NCBI RefSeq assembly: GCF_014905415.1
Contig: NZ_BNEO01000001.1
Coordinates: 1,054,001-1,118,000, forward strand
Direction: 5' to 3'
Origin: Virgibacillus salexigens
Lineage (GTDB): Bacteria > Bacillota > Bacilli > Bacillales > Amphibacillaceae
Length of the DNA stretch: 64,000 nt
Shown: positions 21,763-32,957 of the stretch, one piece after another
How the letters are laid out: each line of letters begins with the position of its first letter
How positions within the stretch are numbered: position 1 is the stretch's first letter
Position numbers and translations under genes: made by a program
Notes under the pieces: generated by a model
The model's input: only the letters and a program-made list of their open reading frames with translations
Told to the model about the DNA's origin: nothing
Database searches by the model: none

Positions 21763-22008
21763 TTATTTCATATTATATTTCTTCTTGAATCGGTCTACAC
21801 GTCCGCCAACTTTGTCAGCTTTTTGTTTACCTGTGTAGAAAGGATGTGAATCTGAGCTAATCTCAACACGGATTAACGGGTATGTGTTACCATCTTCCCA
21901 TTCGATCGTCTCTTCAGATGATTTCGTTGAGCCACTCAAAAATTTGAAATCAGAGCTAGTATCTAAAAATACTACTTTTCTGTACTCTGGATGAATATCC
22001 TTTTTCAT
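21763..22008 (-). CDS. rpmE2: Ribosomal protein L31, zinc-free type B
   Basis: Large-subunit ribosomal protein, 81 residues: [19 protein letters not shown] opens the family and [27 protein letters not shown] closes it (read as two adjoining motifs about 52-78). The four zinc-binding cysteines of type A L31 are absent: CAC becomes LDT and CSECHPF becomes SSDSHPF. The gene sits at the tdk-rho locus where B. subtilis carries the zinc-binding type A rpmE. No Zur-like operator was visible upstream. ATG follows AAAGGAG. Confidence 0.95.
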   Translation of the reverse strand: MKKDIHPEYRKVVFLDTSSDFKFLSGSTKSSEETIEWEDGNTYPLIRVEISSDSHPFYTGKQKADKVGGRVDRFKKKYNMK

Positions 22009-22174
22009 GTCATTCCACTCCTTTTTGCCCTGAATCCTTTGGAAACAGAGTTATTGTAAGAGCCGTCATAGGTAGTAAACCTTATCTAAACTCACATAAA
22101 AAGATTATAACAGTATGCTATACTGAATGCAATAGTCTTGACTTAAATAATATCTTATACAGAACAAGCATTGA

Positions 22175-23455
22175 TTAACGTTTGGTGCCACGTCGCTTCA
22201 TTTCTTCATCCATTAATTGGAAGAAATCATCATTGGTCTCTGAGGACTTAAGTCTTCTCAAGAAGCGTTCAAGAAAATCATTTGAGTCTTGCATGGTTTT
22301 ACGGATAGCCCACATTTTGTCAAGATGTGATTTTTCTACAAGAAGCTCTTCTTTTCTTGTTCCAGATCGTAGAATATCAATAGCAGGGAAAATACGACGT
22401 TGTGCCAAGTTACGATCTAAGTGCAATTCCATGTTTCCTGTTCCCTTAAATTCTTCATAAATCACGTCATCCATACGCGAACCGGTATCTACTAGCGCTG
22501 TTGCAAGTATAGTGAAGCTACCGCCTTCTTCGATGTTTCGGGCTGCACCAAAGAATCGTTTTGGACGATGGAATGCTGCTGGATCGATCCCTCCAGACAA
22601 GGTACGACCACTTGGTGGAATGACCAGATTGTATGCTCTTGCCAGTCTTGTAATACTATCCATCAAAACGATCACATCACGCTTGTGCTCTACTAATCGC
22701 ATTGCACGCTCTAATACTAACTCCGAAACTTTAATGTGACTTTCTGGTACTTCATCGAATGTAGAGCTTACTACATCCACATCTGGGTGAACAGAACGTT
22801 CGATATCCGTTACTTCTTCAGGTCGTTCATCTACTAGCAATATAATCAATTTTGCATTCGGGTGGTTCTCCGAAATACTATTAGCAATTTCTTTTAATAG
22901 AATGGTTTTACCTGCTTTTGGCGGTGCTACTATTAATCCACGCTGCCCATAACCTACGGGTGTCATTAAATCAATAATTCGTGTAGATAATTTATTTGTT
23001 TTTGTTTCTAATTTCATTAAGCGATCCGGATACAACGCTGTTAATGCAGGAAAATGAACACGCTCTTTTGCTGTTTCAGGATCATCGCCATTTACAGCAT
23101 CAACATGTAATAGCCCATAATATCTTTCATTTTCTTTTGGAGGGCGAACTTTCCCAGATACCTTGTCCCCATTCCGTAAGTCAAAACGGCGAATCTGAGA
23201 TGCAGAAATATAAATGTCTTCTGCACTAGGCGAATAATTTATTGGTCTTAAAAAACCAAACCCCTCGGAAGGAATGATCTCTAATATCCCATCCATAAAT
23301 AAATAACCATCTTTTTCAGCTTGTCCTTTTAAAATTGCAAAAATAAGTTCTTTTTTCGTTAGCTTTGCATAGTAAGAAACTTTATATTCTCGAGCTAACG
23401 CATAAATTTCTTTTAGTGTTAACGTCTCCAGATGGGAGATAGTTAATTCTGCCAT
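22175..23455 (-). CDS. rho: Transcription termination factor Rho
   Basis: Hexameric RNA helicase-translocase ending untranslated transcripts. The 426-residue product has the N-terminal helical domain, the cold-shock-like RNA-binding fold with RNP1 GFGFLRP (about 67-73), the P-loop APPKAGKT (about 175-182) and Walker B IILLVDERPEEVTDI. The Q- and R-loop regions are intact (GGIDPAAFHRPKRFFGAARN). I prefer ATG 23455, preceded by GTGGTGA; the longest-frame GTG lies within that site. Lies between rpmE and glpX as in B. subtilis. Confidence 0.97.
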   Translation of the reverse strand: MAELTISHLETLTLKEIYALAREYKVSYYAKLTKKELIFAILKGQAEKDGYLFMDGILEIIPSEGFGFLRPINYSPSAEDIYISASQIRRFDLRNGDKVSGKVRPPKENERYYGLLHVDAVNGDDPETAKERVHFPALTALYPDRLMKLETKTNKLSTRIIDLMTPVGYGQRGLIVAPPKAGKTILLKEIANSISENHPNAKLIILLVDERPEEVTDIERSVHPDVDVVSSTFDEVPESHIKVSELVLERAMRLVEHKRDVIVLMDSITRLARAYNLVIPPSGRTLSGGIDPAAFHRPKRFFGAARNIEEGGSFTILATALVDTGSRMDDVIYEEFKGTGNMELHLDRNLAQRRIFPAIDILRSGTRKEELLVEKSHLDKMWAIRKTMQDSNDFLERFLRRLKSSETNDDFFQLMDEEMKRRGTKR

Positions 23456-23826
23456 AAAAATCACCACGCCTATTCATATTTAAAACGTAAAATTGTTTTT
23501 AAAAACCAGTAAAAAAGCTAAAGAGTTGTATGACACATTATTATAGTTATTTACGTTACCTTCCTTACAAACATTCATTTAATAATAAAAAATATAATTG
23601 CAAAACCCATTTCAATAAGAGTCCAGAGATTTTTTACTCCTTTTGGAAGGTTTATCCTTGTAGAAATGAAGAAAAGGTAGAAGCTAGATTAGAAGTCAGC
23701 AAAATAATCATGTATTAAACATATACCATAATACTCTTTTGATACATAATATTCAACACTATAATTATAATTATCTAAGAAATTCTTGAAAATTGAGGTG
23801 TTGGTCCTGAAGATGTCAAATGAATA
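23456..23826. other. Long AT-rich intergenic region between glpX and rho
   Basis: About 370 bases without a supported gene. A plus-strand frame ends in a protein-like stretch (NEEKVEARLEVSKIIMY, 23664-23718) but has no ribosome site and low-complexity sequence before it; it may be a decayed gene end. It also probably holds the rho leader and promoter, which I could not pin down. Confidence 0.4.
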
Positions 23827-23860
23827 GAAAAGGAAGCCACTTAACGCGGGCTCCCTTTTC
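23827..23860 (-). terminator. Terminator of glpX
   Basis: 12-bp stem GAAAAGGGAGCC with GGCTTCCTTTTC around a ten-base loop; the 3' arm ends in TTTTC. It follows the glpX stop by about 65 bases. Confidence 0.75.
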
Positions 23861-23926
23861 CGTTAGATCTGAAAAAGAAAGTATTGTTACTTTCTATTTG
23901 TAACCAATTTTTAATCCATTCATACA

Positions 23927-24895
23927 TTAGGATTTGATTACTAGATTTGGTTTTTTCTGCAGGCTGTGAGCCCCGTCAACGAAACGGACGGTACCACTCT
24001 TCGCACGCATTACGATCGTTTCTGTTTTTGCTTTCGATCCTTTAAATTGAACGCCTTTTAATAATTCGCCATCCGTAACTCCTGTAGCAGCGAATATAGC
24101 GTCATCTCCACTACAAAAATCTTCCATCATCAATACTTTATTTAGGTCAGCAATTCCCATCTTATTACAACGTTCTTCTTCCTCTTTATTCGATGCAACA
24201 AGCTTTCCTTGCATTTCACCACCTAAACATTTCAAAGCTACTGCTGCAATAACTCCCTCTGGAGCACCGCCAGTTCCTAATAAGATGTCTACTCCTGTTT
24301 CATCAAATGCAGTATTAATCGCACCGGCTACATCCCCATTGGATATTAATTTAATTCGTGCACCTGCTTGGCGGATTTCCTCAATCAATTCTTTATGGCG
24401 AGGTCGATCCAATACGGTTACAACAACATCTTCTACATCTTTATTTTTAGCTTTAGCTACAGCTTGAAGGTTCTCTAACGTAGAAGCATTAATATCAATT
24501 TTGCCAACAGCCTCTGGACCAACAGCAATCTTTTGCATATACATATCAGGTGCATGTAATAACGTTCCTTTATCCGCAATAGCAATAACTGCTAGAGCAT
24601 TCCATGAACCATTTGCTACGATACTAGTACCTTCTAGAGGATCGACGGCAACATCGACACCTGGCCCATGGCCAGTACCAAGGTTTTCACCAATATAGAG
24701 CATTGGTGCTTCATCCATTTCGCCTTCACCTATTACCACGGTACCTTGCATTGGAATCGTATCAAACACATCACGCATAGCCGTTGTTGCTGCGTCATCT
24801 GCCTCATCTTTTTTACCTCTACCCATCCAACGGGCAGATTTTAAGGCGGCCGCTTCGGTCACCCTGACTAATTCCATTGTTAAGCTTCTTTCCAT
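23927..24895 (-). CDS. glpX: Fructose-1,6-bisphosphatase, class II
   Basis: Gluconeogenic phosphatase giving fructose-6-phosphate. The 322-residue product has the metal-site motifs [15 protein letters not shown] (about 57-71) and [12 protein letters not shown] (about 84-95) and the C-terminal [21 protein letters not shown] use ATG 24895, preceded by GGGAGAG; this removes 24 unlikely residues and gives [17 protein letters not shown], the normal family start. Lies between rho and murZ, as in B. subtilis. Confidence 0.95.
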   Translation of the reverse strand: MERSLTMELVRVTEAAALKSARWMGRGKKDEADDAATTAMRDVFDTIPMQGTVVIGEGEMDEAPMLYIGENLGTGHGPGVDVAVDPLEGTSIVANGSWNALAVIAIADKGTLLHAPDMYMQKIAVGPEAVGKIDINASTLENLQAVAKAKNKDVEDVVVTVLDRPRHKELIEEIRQAGARIKLISNGDVAGAINTAFDETGVDILLGTGGAPEGVIAAVALKCLGGEMQGKLVASNKEEEERCNKMGIADLNKVLMMEDFCSGDDAIFAATGVTDGELLKGVQFKGSKAKTETIVMRAKSGTVRFVDGAHSLQKKPNLVIKS

Positions 24896-24973
24896 TATAA
24901 TCTCTCCCTTTAGTAAAATATCCTCATCCCAAGAAGAATTTTTACAAAGGTTTGCAATCACCTTCATGCTACG

Positions 24974-26260
24974 TTAGGAATTCTGTAGTTGTATAATTTC
25001 TTGGTCTGTCATCTCTTCGCGCCATATATTAGCACCAAGGTTAGTTAACTTCTCTGTAATTTTCTCATAACCACGGTCAATATGATCAAGTCCAGTAATT
25101 TCTGTGACCCCGTTCGCCATAAGACCAGCAACAATCAATGCTGCACCTGCTCGTAAATCCGTAGCGTTTACTTTTGCACCTTGTAGTTGAACAGGACCTG
25201 AAACAATAGCCGAACCGCCCTCAACCTTAATAGAAGCATTCATTCTTCTCAATTCATCAATATGCTTCAGTCTAGCAGAATAGATTGTATCTGTAACTAC
25301 ACCTGTGTTAACTGCTTTTGTTAATAAGGAAGTGAACGGCTGTTGCAAGTCTGTCGGAAAACCTGGATAAACAAGTGTTTTGATATCTACACTTTTCAAT
25401 GGATTATTCGGTGTAATTAATAGCTGTTCGCCACTTTCCTCTATGGATACCCCCATTTCACGTAACTTTGCCAATAACGATTCCAAATGGGGGGGGATCA
25501 CATTATCAATTACAACCTCCTTTCCCATCGATGCTGCTGCAATAATGTAGGTACCAGCTTCAATTCGATCAGGGATTATCGTATGCCGACATCCACTCAA
25601 AGATGAGACACCTTCGATCCGAATAACATCTGTTCCTACACCTTTTATTTTCGCCCCCATATTCGTAAGTAATGTGGCTACATCGATAATTTCAGGCTCT
25701 TTGGCTGCATTTTCAATAATCGTTTTCCCTTTTGCTTTAACAGCAGCTAGCATAATATTTATGGTTGCTCCGACACTTACAACATCAAGGTAAATTCGTG
25801 CCCCTCTTAACTCATTTGCACGTAGATAAATTGCTCCCTGTTCATTGGTAACTTCTGCACCGAGTGCTTCAAAACCTTTAATATGTTGATCAATCGGACG
25901 TGGACCTAAGAAGCAACCGCCGGGAAGGCCGATGACTGCCTTATTAAATTTGCCAAGCATTGCTCCCATAAAATAATAGGAAGCTCGTAATTTTTTTACT
26001 TTGCCATTTGGTAATGGCATAGCAATCATCTTTTCAGGATTGATATGCACGGTCTGTCCATCCCAGGAAACAGTTCCGCCAATCTCTTCAAGTAGATCAC
26101 CAAGTGTATAGACATCGGATATTTCTGGAAGTCCTTCGATAGTGACATCTGAATCTGCCAAAATAGCTGCCGGCAAGAGTGCTACAGCACTATTCTTAGC
26201 CCCGCTAATGCGTACTTTGCCATTCAAATAATGGCCGCCTTCAACTAACATTTTTTGCAT
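24974..26260 (-). CDS. murZ: UDP-N-acetylglucosamine 1-carboxyvinyltransferase (MurZ/MurAB)
   Basis: First committed step of peptidoglycan synthesis: transfers enolpyruvate from PEP to UDP-GlcNAc. The 428-residue product has [15 protein letters not shown] near the N terminus, the catalytic cysteine in [15 protein letters not shown] (about 113-127) and [13 protein letters not shown] near the C terminus. The genomic position between glpX and the transaldolase gene identifies it as the second Bacillus copy, murZ (murAB), rather than murAA. The ATG follows GGGG at moderate spacing. Confidence 0.94.
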   Translation of the reverse strand: MQKMLVEGGHYLNGKVRISGAKNSAVALLPAAILADSDVTIEGLPEISDVYTLGDLLEEIGGTVSWDGQTVHINPEKMIAMPLPNGKVKKLRASYYFMGAMLGKFNKAVIGLPGGCFLGPRPIDQHIKGFEALGAEVTNEQGAIYLRANELRGARIYLDVVSVGATINIMLAAVKAKGKTIIENAAKEPEIIDVATLLTNMGAKIKGVGTDVIRIEGVSSLSGCRHTIIPDRIEAGTYIIAAASMGKEVVIDNVIPPHLESLLAKLREMGVSIEESGEQLLITPNNPLKSVDIKTLVYPGFPTDLQQPFTSLLTKAVNTGVVTDTIYSARLKHIDELRRMNASIKVEGGSAIVSGPVQLQGAKVNATDLRAGAALIVAGLMANGVTEITGLDHIDRGYEKITEKLTNLGANIWREEMTDQEIIQLQNS

Positions 26261-26395
26261 GTAGAAAACCCCACTTAGGCAAGGAACATGTTAAGCACAA
26301 GTAAGAGGTGCTCACATAATACTTGCAGACTTTATTGCAGCTCGAAAACTGCATCTCTGTTCCTTAGGATGTGTAATTCTTCCATTATTATGCAA

Positions 26396-27037
26396 TTAAT
26401 TTTGCTTGTTCCAATCAGCTAGGAATTTTTCAATTCCTTGATCAGTTAATGGATGTTTCACCAATTGCCCTAGTACCTTATACGGTAGTGTTGCAATATG
26501 TGCTCCTCGTTTTGCAGCATCAATAACATGTAAAGGGTGACGAATAGATGCTGCGATAATTTGTGTTCCAATTTCATGCTTATCAAATATAGTGGATATC
26601 GTTTGAATTAGTTCCATTCCATCATGCCCAATGTCATCCAAACGGCCTAAAAATGGTGATACGTATGTTGCTCCAGCACGTGCAGCAAGTAAAGCTTGAT
26701 TTGCGTTAAAAATTAATGTTACATTCGTTTTTATATTTAAATCACTGAATGCCTTTACTGCTTTCAGTCCTTCTAATGTCATTGGAACTTTAACAGTAAT
26801 ATTTGGAGCAATGGCAGCAAGCTCTTTTCCCTCGCGAATCATACCTTCTGCATCTTCAGAGATAACCTCTGCACTTACTGATCCAGATACTTCTTCTGTA
26901 ATTTCTCGCAATCGATCATGAAACGAAATGCCTTCTTTGGATACTAAGCTTGGATTAGTAGTTACTCCATCCAATACACCAAGTGCATTTGCTTCACGAA
27001 TTTCATTAATATTTGCCGTATCAATAAAAAATCTCAT
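26396..27037 (-). CDS. tal: Transaldolase / fructose-6-phosphate aldolase family (YwjH)
   Basis: Class I aldolase family, 213 residues, short type. [20 protein letters not shown] begins the barrel, the Schiff-base lysine is in [17 protein letters not shown] (about 80-96), and [33 protein letters not shown] follows (about 105-137, shown here as the characteristic stretch around VSPFLGR). The length fits B. subtilis YwjH. It acts in the non-oxidative pentose phosphate pathway; whether transaldolase or aldolase is not decided by sequence alone. AGGAGG ribosome site, 32 bases after fbaA. Confidence 0.93.
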   Translation of the reverse strand: MRFFIDTANINEIREANALGVLDGVTTNPSLVSKEGISFHDRLREITEEVSGSVSAEVISEDAEGMIREGKELAAIAPNITVKVPMTLEGLKAVKAFSDLNIKTNVTLIFNANQALLAARAGATYVSPFLGRLDDIGHDGMELIQTISTIFDKHEIGTQIIAASIRHPLHVIDAAKRGAHIATLPYKVLGQLVKHPLTDQGIEKFLADWNKQN

Positions 27038-27069
27038 TGAACGTTGCCTCCTATGCCCTATTAATTTAA

Positions 27070-27927
27070 TTATGCTTGTTGAGAAGAACCAAATTCACGC
27101 ATTTTTCCGATTACCGTCTGCTTAATTGCTTCTGTACCTGGTCCTAAGTATTTACGTGGGTCATACAAATCAGGCTTTTCTTGTAACACTTCACGCACTG
27201 CTTTTGCTTGGGCTACTTGGTTTTCCGTATTTACATTGATTTTTGAAGTACCGAACGAAATAGCCCGCTTAATATCTTTTGTTGGGATACCAGTACCACC
27301 ATGTAATACTAATGGAACCTTCACTGTAGCAAGGATTTCTTCCATTTCTTTAAATCCTAGGTTTGGTTCACCTTTATAAGGTCCATGCACGGAGCCGAGT
27401 GCTGGAGCTAAACAATCAATTCCAGTTTCATCAACTAAAACCTTGCACTCTTTTGGATCTGCGTAAATGACGCCATCAGCCACAACATCATCTTCCTGGC
27501 CTCCAACTGTTCCTAATTCAGCTTCAACGGAAACACCATGAAGATGAGCCAATTCAACAACTTTTTTGGTAATATCGATATTTTCTTCTAATGGATCATG
27601 AGATGCATCGATCATCACAGATGTGAAACCTGCATGTATTGCTTCTGCACATTTTGCGAAACTTGAACCATGATCTAAATGTATTGCAACTGGTATTGTT
27701 GTACCGTAAGAATCCATCAGTGCTTTTACCATTGATACAACAACATTAAAACCACCCATATATCTTGCCGCACCTTCAGATACTCCAAGGATTACAGGAG
27801 ATTGCTCTTCTTCTGCTGCTTGAAGTATTGCCTGCGCGTATTCTAAGTTATTTAAGTTGAACTGGCCAACCGCATAACCATTGTCTTTACCTTTTTCCAG
27901 CATCTCTTTCATTGATACTAATGGCAT
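27070..27927 (-). CDS. fbaA: Fructose-1,6-bisphosphate aldolase, class II
   Basis: Zinc-dependent glycolytic aldolase cleaving fructose-1,6-bisphosphate. The 285-residue product has the catalytic and zinc residues in [12 protein letters not shown] (about 82-93), [14 protein letters not shown] (about 133-146), and [17 protein letters not shown] (about 207-223). Located between the transaldolase gene and spo0F, as in B. subtilis, and probably the first gene of the fbaA-tal pair. ATG with AGGAGG. Confidence 0.97.
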   Translation of the reverse strand: MPLVSMKEMLEKGKDNGYAVGQFNLNNLEYAQAILQAAEEEQSPVILGVSEGAARYMGGFNVVVSMVKALMDSYGTTIPVAIHLDHGSSFAKCAEAIHAGFTSVMIDASHDPLEENIDITKKVVELAHLHGVSVEAELGTVGGQEDDVVADGVIYADPKECKVLVDETGIDCLAPALGSVHGPYKGEPNLGFKEMEEILATVKVPLVLHGGTGIPTKDIKRAISFGTSKINVNTENQVAQAKAVREVLQEKPDLYDPRKYLGPGTEAIKQTVIGKMREFGSSQQA

Positions 27928-28029
27928 GTATATATCCTCCTCTTAGATGAACAATGCACCTATATAAATATAAATTAATTACATTAATAGAATACCAACA
28001 ACAACACAAAGTAGCAACAATCCTGCTAA

Positions 28030-28389
28030 TTATCCAATAGTTGCTTTTACGAGTTTGCATACTTCATGTATATTAAAAGGTTTAGACAGTACGCTTTCAA
28101 TTTTGCTGCAATCTTCTTTTTCTCGAATGTCATCTTCTGTCATTCCACTCATTAGAATCGTTGGTACGATTCGATTCTCAGCTTCCATTCTACGCAGCAC
28201 TTCAAACGCATTAAATATTGGTAACTTATAATCAATCATAAGTAAATGAAAAGATGAATTGTTAATTTTGTCCAATCCCTCTTTTCCTGTTTTAGCAGTT
28301 TCAACATGATAACCCTCACTCGTAAGAATATCTGTTAGTAGCATACAAATACCCGGCTGGTCATCAACAACTAAAATTTCCTTTTTCAT
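28030..28389 (-). CDS. spo0F: Sporulation phosphorelay response regulator Spo0F
   Basis: Single-domain receiver passing phosphate from sensor kinases to Spo0B in the sporulation phosphorelay. The 119-residue product starts MKKEILVVDDQPGICMLL; phosphoacceptor Asp is in HLLMIDYKLP (about 52), with Ser in LMSGMTEDD and Lys in LSKPFNIHE completing the active site. No output domain. Two in-frame ATGs exist; 28389 fits the GGGG site at 11 bases, the other (28398) is too close. Located between fbaA and pyrG, and a SigH-type promoter lies upstream. Confidence 0.95.
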   Translation of the reverse strand: MKKEILVVDDQPGICMLLTDILTSEGYHVETAKTGKEGLDKINNSSFHLLMIDYKLPIFNAFEVLRRMEAENRIVPTILMSGMTEDDIREKEDCSKIESVLSKPFNIHEVCKLVKATIG

Positions 28390-28435
28390 CAATTGCATAT
28401 CCCCTTTCCAAAAAAGCATTTATCCCCCATCAGTT

Positions 28436-28465
28436 ATATTCGATACATTTGAAGTAATATCCTGC
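28436..28465 (-). promoter_or_regulatory. SigH-type promoter of spo0F
   Basis: In minus orientation GCAGGATAT (-35, 28457-28465) and ATCGAATAT (-10, 28436-28444) are separated by 12 bases. Both match the SigH patterns RnAGGAwww and RnnGAATww without a mismatch. Transcription would start near 28430, about 40 bases before the spo0F ATG. spo0F has a SigH promoter in B. subtilis. I did not find a convincing Spo0A box. Confidence 0.75.
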
Positions 28466-28540
28466 CGTTAATGATAGTTTTACAACTTTAGGAGTTGATG
28501 ATATAAGTAGGATCATTGATGAAAACGGATGAAATAGGAA

Positions 28541-28574
28541 AAAGGGAAGTCACATATGAAAGCAACTTCCCTTT
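28541..28574 (-). terminator. Terminator of pyrG
   Basis: In minus orientation AAAGGGAAGTTGC... pairs with ...GTGACTTCCCTTT followed by TTCC, a 10-bp stem with T-rich 3' side. It begins ten bases after the pyrG stop and separates pyrG from the spo0F promoter. Confidence 0.8.
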
Positions 28575-28583
28575 ACGGATTAA

Positions 28584-30236
<1,653 letters not shown>

Positions 30237-30302
30237 TTAATGCATCAATTGGGTAGCGTAATCTATAGTTTTAGCATGTACTAATCTGCTGAAAAAATAA
30301 TA

Positions 30303-30338
30303 AAAGCGCCTCCCCAAATATAATGGGGAAACGCTTTG
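30303..30338 (-). terminator. pyrG leader attenuator (CTP-responsive)
   Basis: In the pyrG leader, AAAGCGTTTCCCC pairs with GGGGAGGCGCTTT around an ATTATATTT loop and is followed by TATTATTTTTT. It lies 21 bases after the GGGCTC start site and about 110 bases before the pyrG ATG. In B. subtilis low CTP causes repeated G addition at the start, and the poly-G pairs with the pyrimidine-rich 5' arm to block termination. Here the 5' arm has UUUCCCC, suited to that pairing. The hairpin could also serve rpoE. Confidence 0.8.
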
Positions 30339-30356
30339 ATAATTAAAATAAAAGAG

Positions 30357-30395
30357 CCCAATTTAAATTGTACTGATTCATTTTAAAAAAGTCAA
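30357..30395 (-). promoter_or_regulatory. pyrG: pyrG promoter with GGGCTC start
   Basis: In minus orientation TTGACT (-35, 30390-30395) and TACAAT (-10, 30367-30372) are 17 bases apart, a near-consensus SigA promoter. Seven bases on comes GGGCTC with the first G at 30359. This is the same initially transcribed sequence as B. subtilis pyrG, where it supports CTP-controlled reiterative G addition. Leader length to the pyrG start is about 165 bases. Confidence 0.85.
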
Positions 30396-30429
30396 GCATC
30401 CATTAAATTACCAATCACTACTTAAAAAC

Positions 30430-30924
30430 TTACTTCTCTTCTTCCTCTTCTTCCTCGCTATCTTCAAACTCTTCATCGTCATCAAAGTCCTCATCGAAAT
30501 CTTCATCTAGTTCATCAAGGTCTTCATCGATATCAAAGTCTTCATCAAAAATTTCCATTTCATCATCGGTGATATCAAGATTTTCTTCCTCTTCCGATTC
30601 ATTCGCCTCTTCTTTTTTCTTTGCTTTCTTTTTCTTCTTCGGCGCATTGGTAACTTCTTCGTCCATTTGCTCTACTGGGTACCATCTCTTCAATCCCCAC
30701 ATATTTTCACCAATTGTAATGAAACGGCCGTCTACATTTAAATCGGTATAAAACTGAGCAATTGTCGCCTGTTTCTCTTCTTCCGAATACCCTCTTAAAT
30801 CTGCAAGTTTATTAAATATATCTTTAAAATGAATGGCTTTTTTTTCATCCAAAAGAATTAAACTTGCCAATTCAATCATAGACATATTTTGAATTTGTTC
30901 GTGGCTAAAATCTTTTAAGCTCAC
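30430..30924 (-). CDS. rpoE: RNA polymerase delta subunit
   Basis: Firmicutes-specific RNA polymerase subunit that increases specificity and recycling. The 164-residue product has an ordered N-terminal domain (about 1-92, SLKDFSHEQIQNMSMIELA to MWGLKRWYPVEQ), a short K-rich run KKKKKAKKKEE and then a disordered, almost purely D/E tail of about 50 residues. This layout is diagnostic. Slightly shorter tail than in B. subtilis. Good AAAGGGAG ribosome site. Confidence 0.97.
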   Translation of the reverse strand: MSLKDFSHEQIQNMSMIELASLILLDEKKAIHFKDIFNKLADLRGYSEEEKQATIAQFYTDLNVDGRFITIGENMWGLKRWYPVEQMDEEVTNAPKKKKKAKKKEEANESEEEENLDITDDEMEIFDEDFDIDEDLDELDEDFDEDFDDDEEFEDSEEEEEEEK

Positions 30925-31170
30925 GGCAACGCACTCCCTTTACTTTATATTAATTGCTTCTTCGCAATACACTATTAAATTAATTGTTTATTTGATCATG
31001 TATTTCTAGCAGTTCGCTTCATTAACCATACCATACATTATAAACAAATCTATAGGGTTTATGCTAGAGAAAAAGCAGAAAAAGTTATGTAGGGACAAAA
31101 TATTTTATTATTTGATCATTCTTACGAACTGGTACGTACAGAAATCATCCAGTAAATCATTTGTTACGGT

Positions 31171-31779
31171 TTATTTCACCGTTAGACTATGCATTAAAAA
31201 ATAAATCTGCCTATCGATATAGTCCTCTAAAGTAAATTGCTTCTGTAGCATCCATCTTCGGAAGCCCCACATTTGACCTTGAATAAAAATATTGTTCGCA
31301 AGAAGCTCTCTGTCCAAAAGAGAAATCGTTCCTGGAAAACAAGTATCAATTACTCGTTCAAGCATAGCCACCATGTCTCTTTCTTTCTGCAACACATATT
31401 CTTTTGTTTCCTTTTTTAAAGATTTGACTTCCTGGTACATGATAACAACTTCTTCTTGCATGTCATCCATCAAATAAAAATAGGACCTTATGACCTTTTC
31501 AAAATGTTCGACGGAAGAGTTGGTAAGATCAATTTGAGCTACTAAACGCTCTTGTACTTGTTGGTAAATTGCATCACACACTAAAAACAGGATATCTTCT
31601 TTCGTTCGAATATATTCATATAAGGTGCCAATACTGAATCCAGAAGCTTTAGCAATTTCTCTCGTAGTTGTGCGATGAAAGCCTTTCTCCTTGAAAAGCG
31701 TAATTGCCCCTTTGATCATTTGTCTTCTGCGTTTTTCAATTAATTGCTGATCCTTAATGGATGTTGAAATTGGATCCAT
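31171..31779 (-). CDS. TetR family regulator of fatty acid degradation (FadR-like)
   Basis: DNA-binding repressor of 202 residues. The TetR helix-turn-helix is TTTREIAKASGFSIGTLYEY (about 36-55), with a C-terminal ligand domain of the kind that binds acyl-CoA in FadR. It is the last gene of the beta-oxidation cluster, 25 bases after an acyl-CoA dehydrogenase gene. The two palindromes TGAATGATCATTCA and TGAACGCTCGCTCA in the cluster are likely its sites. The ligand is inferred. Ribosome site AGGGAGG. Confidence 0.88.
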   Translation of the reverse strand: MDPISTSIKDQQLIEKRRRQMIKGAITLFKEKGFHRTTTREIAKASGFSIGTLYEYIRTKEDILFLVCDAIYQQVQERLVAQIDLTNSSVEHFEKVIRSYFYLMDDMQEEVVIMYQEVKSLKKETKEYVLQKERDMVAMLERVIDTCFPGTISLLDRELLANNIFIQGQMWGFRRWMLQKQFTLEDYIDRQIYFLMHSLTVK

Positions 31780-31804
31780 CGTGATGTAGCACCTCCCTTT
31801 AAGT

Positions 31805-32944
31805 TTATTTTGTTACCATTTTACCAATTACTAATCGTTGAATTTCATTGGTGCCTTCGTATATCTGCGTTATTTTCGCATCACGCATATAACGCTCTAC
31901 CGGATAGTCTTTGGTATACCCGTATCCTCCAAATACTTGTACTGCTTCTACTGTGATGCGCATAGCAGCATCTCCTGCAAATAATTTAGACATTGCTGAC
32001 GCTTTCCCATAAGGTAATCCCTGTGATTCTAACCACGCTGCTTGGTACGTCAATAATCTTGCAGCCTCTATTTCCGTTGCCATATCTGCCAATTTAAAAG
32101 AAATTCCTTGATTACTAGCTAACGGCTTTCCAAATTGCTCTCGTTCTTTTGCGTAGGCTGTAGCTGCCTCAAATGCTCCTTGTGCAATTCCTAGCGCTTG
32201 AGCGGCTATTCCATTCCGACCACCATCTAATGTCATCATCGCAATTTTAAATCCCTCTCCTTCATCACCAAGCATATTTGCTTTAGGAATGCGACAATTT
32301 TCAAATATTAATTCCGTGGTGGGTGAAGAACGAATACCAAGTTTCTTTTCTTTTTTTCCAAATGTAAAACCGCTTGTTCCTTTTTCAACAATGAATGCAC
32401 TAATCCCTTTATGACGCTTATCCAAATTTGTCTTTGCAAAAACAATATAAATATCAGCTACTCCACCATTCGTAATCCATACTTTATTTCCATTTAAAAT
32501 GTAATGATCGCCATCTTCCTTTGCCGATGTTTTCATTGAAACGACATCACTTCCTGCACCAGGTTCTGATAATGCATAGGCCCCTAACGCCTCTCCGGAC
32601 GCAAGTCGTTTTAGGAAAGACTTTTTTTGTGCTTCGTTTCCGTATTTATAAATTGGCCAGCTGGCAAGTGATACATGCGCTGATAATGTAACTCCAGTTG
32701 AAGCACATACCCGCGACAGTTCTTCCACTGCAATGATGTAACTCATATAATCAGCACCGATTCCACCATATTCCTCCGGCCAAGGTATCCCCGTTAACCC
32801 TAACTCTGCCATTTTATGAAATATTTCTCGATCAAATCGTTCTTCTTCATCACGTTCCGCTGCTGTCGGTTCAACATCATTGGTTGCAAAATCACGGACC
32901 ATTTTCCGTAGCATGTCTTGTTCATCTGTTAATTGAAAATCCAC
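31805..32944 (-). CDS. Acyl-CoA dehydrogenase (second of tandem pair)
   Basis: FAD enzyme oxidising acyl-CoA to trans-2-enoyl-CoA, 379 residues. The family signatures are [19 protein letters not shown] (about 122-140), [13 protein letters not shown], and the C-terminal [18 protein letters not shown] with the catalytic Glu in YEGT. It is about half identical by eye to the upstream acyl-CoA dehydrogenase, so the pair may differ in chain length. It follows that gene by 13 bases, within the beta-oxidation operon. Confidence 0.95.
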   Translation of the reverse strand: MDFQLTDEQDMLRKMVRDFATNDVEPTAAERDEEERFDREIFHKMAELGLTGIPWPEEYGGIGADYMSYIIAVEELSRVCASTGVTLSAHVSLASWPIYKYGNEAQKKSFLKRLASGEALGAYALSEPGAGSDVVSMKTSAKEDGDHYILNGNKVWITNGGVADIYIVFAKTNLDKRHKGISAFIVEKGTSGFTFGKKEKKLGIRSSPTTELIFENCRIPKANMLGDEGEGFKIAMMTLDGGRNGIAAQALGIAQGAFEAATAYAKEREQFGKPLASNQGISFKLADMATEIEAARLLTYQAAWLESQGLPYGKASAMSKLFAGDAAMRITVEAVQVFGGYGYTKDYPVERYMRDAKITQIYEGTNEIQRLVIGKMVTK

Positions 32945-32957
32945 AAATAAACCCTCC

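Noticed and set aside
22009-22174. Zur box upstream of the L31 gene
   Set aside because: No sequence close to the TCGTAATNATTACGA pattern was seen.
30569-30751. Plus-strand Ser/Phe-rich frame opposite rpoE
   Set aside because: Antisense shadow of the acidic D/E tail of the delta subunit.
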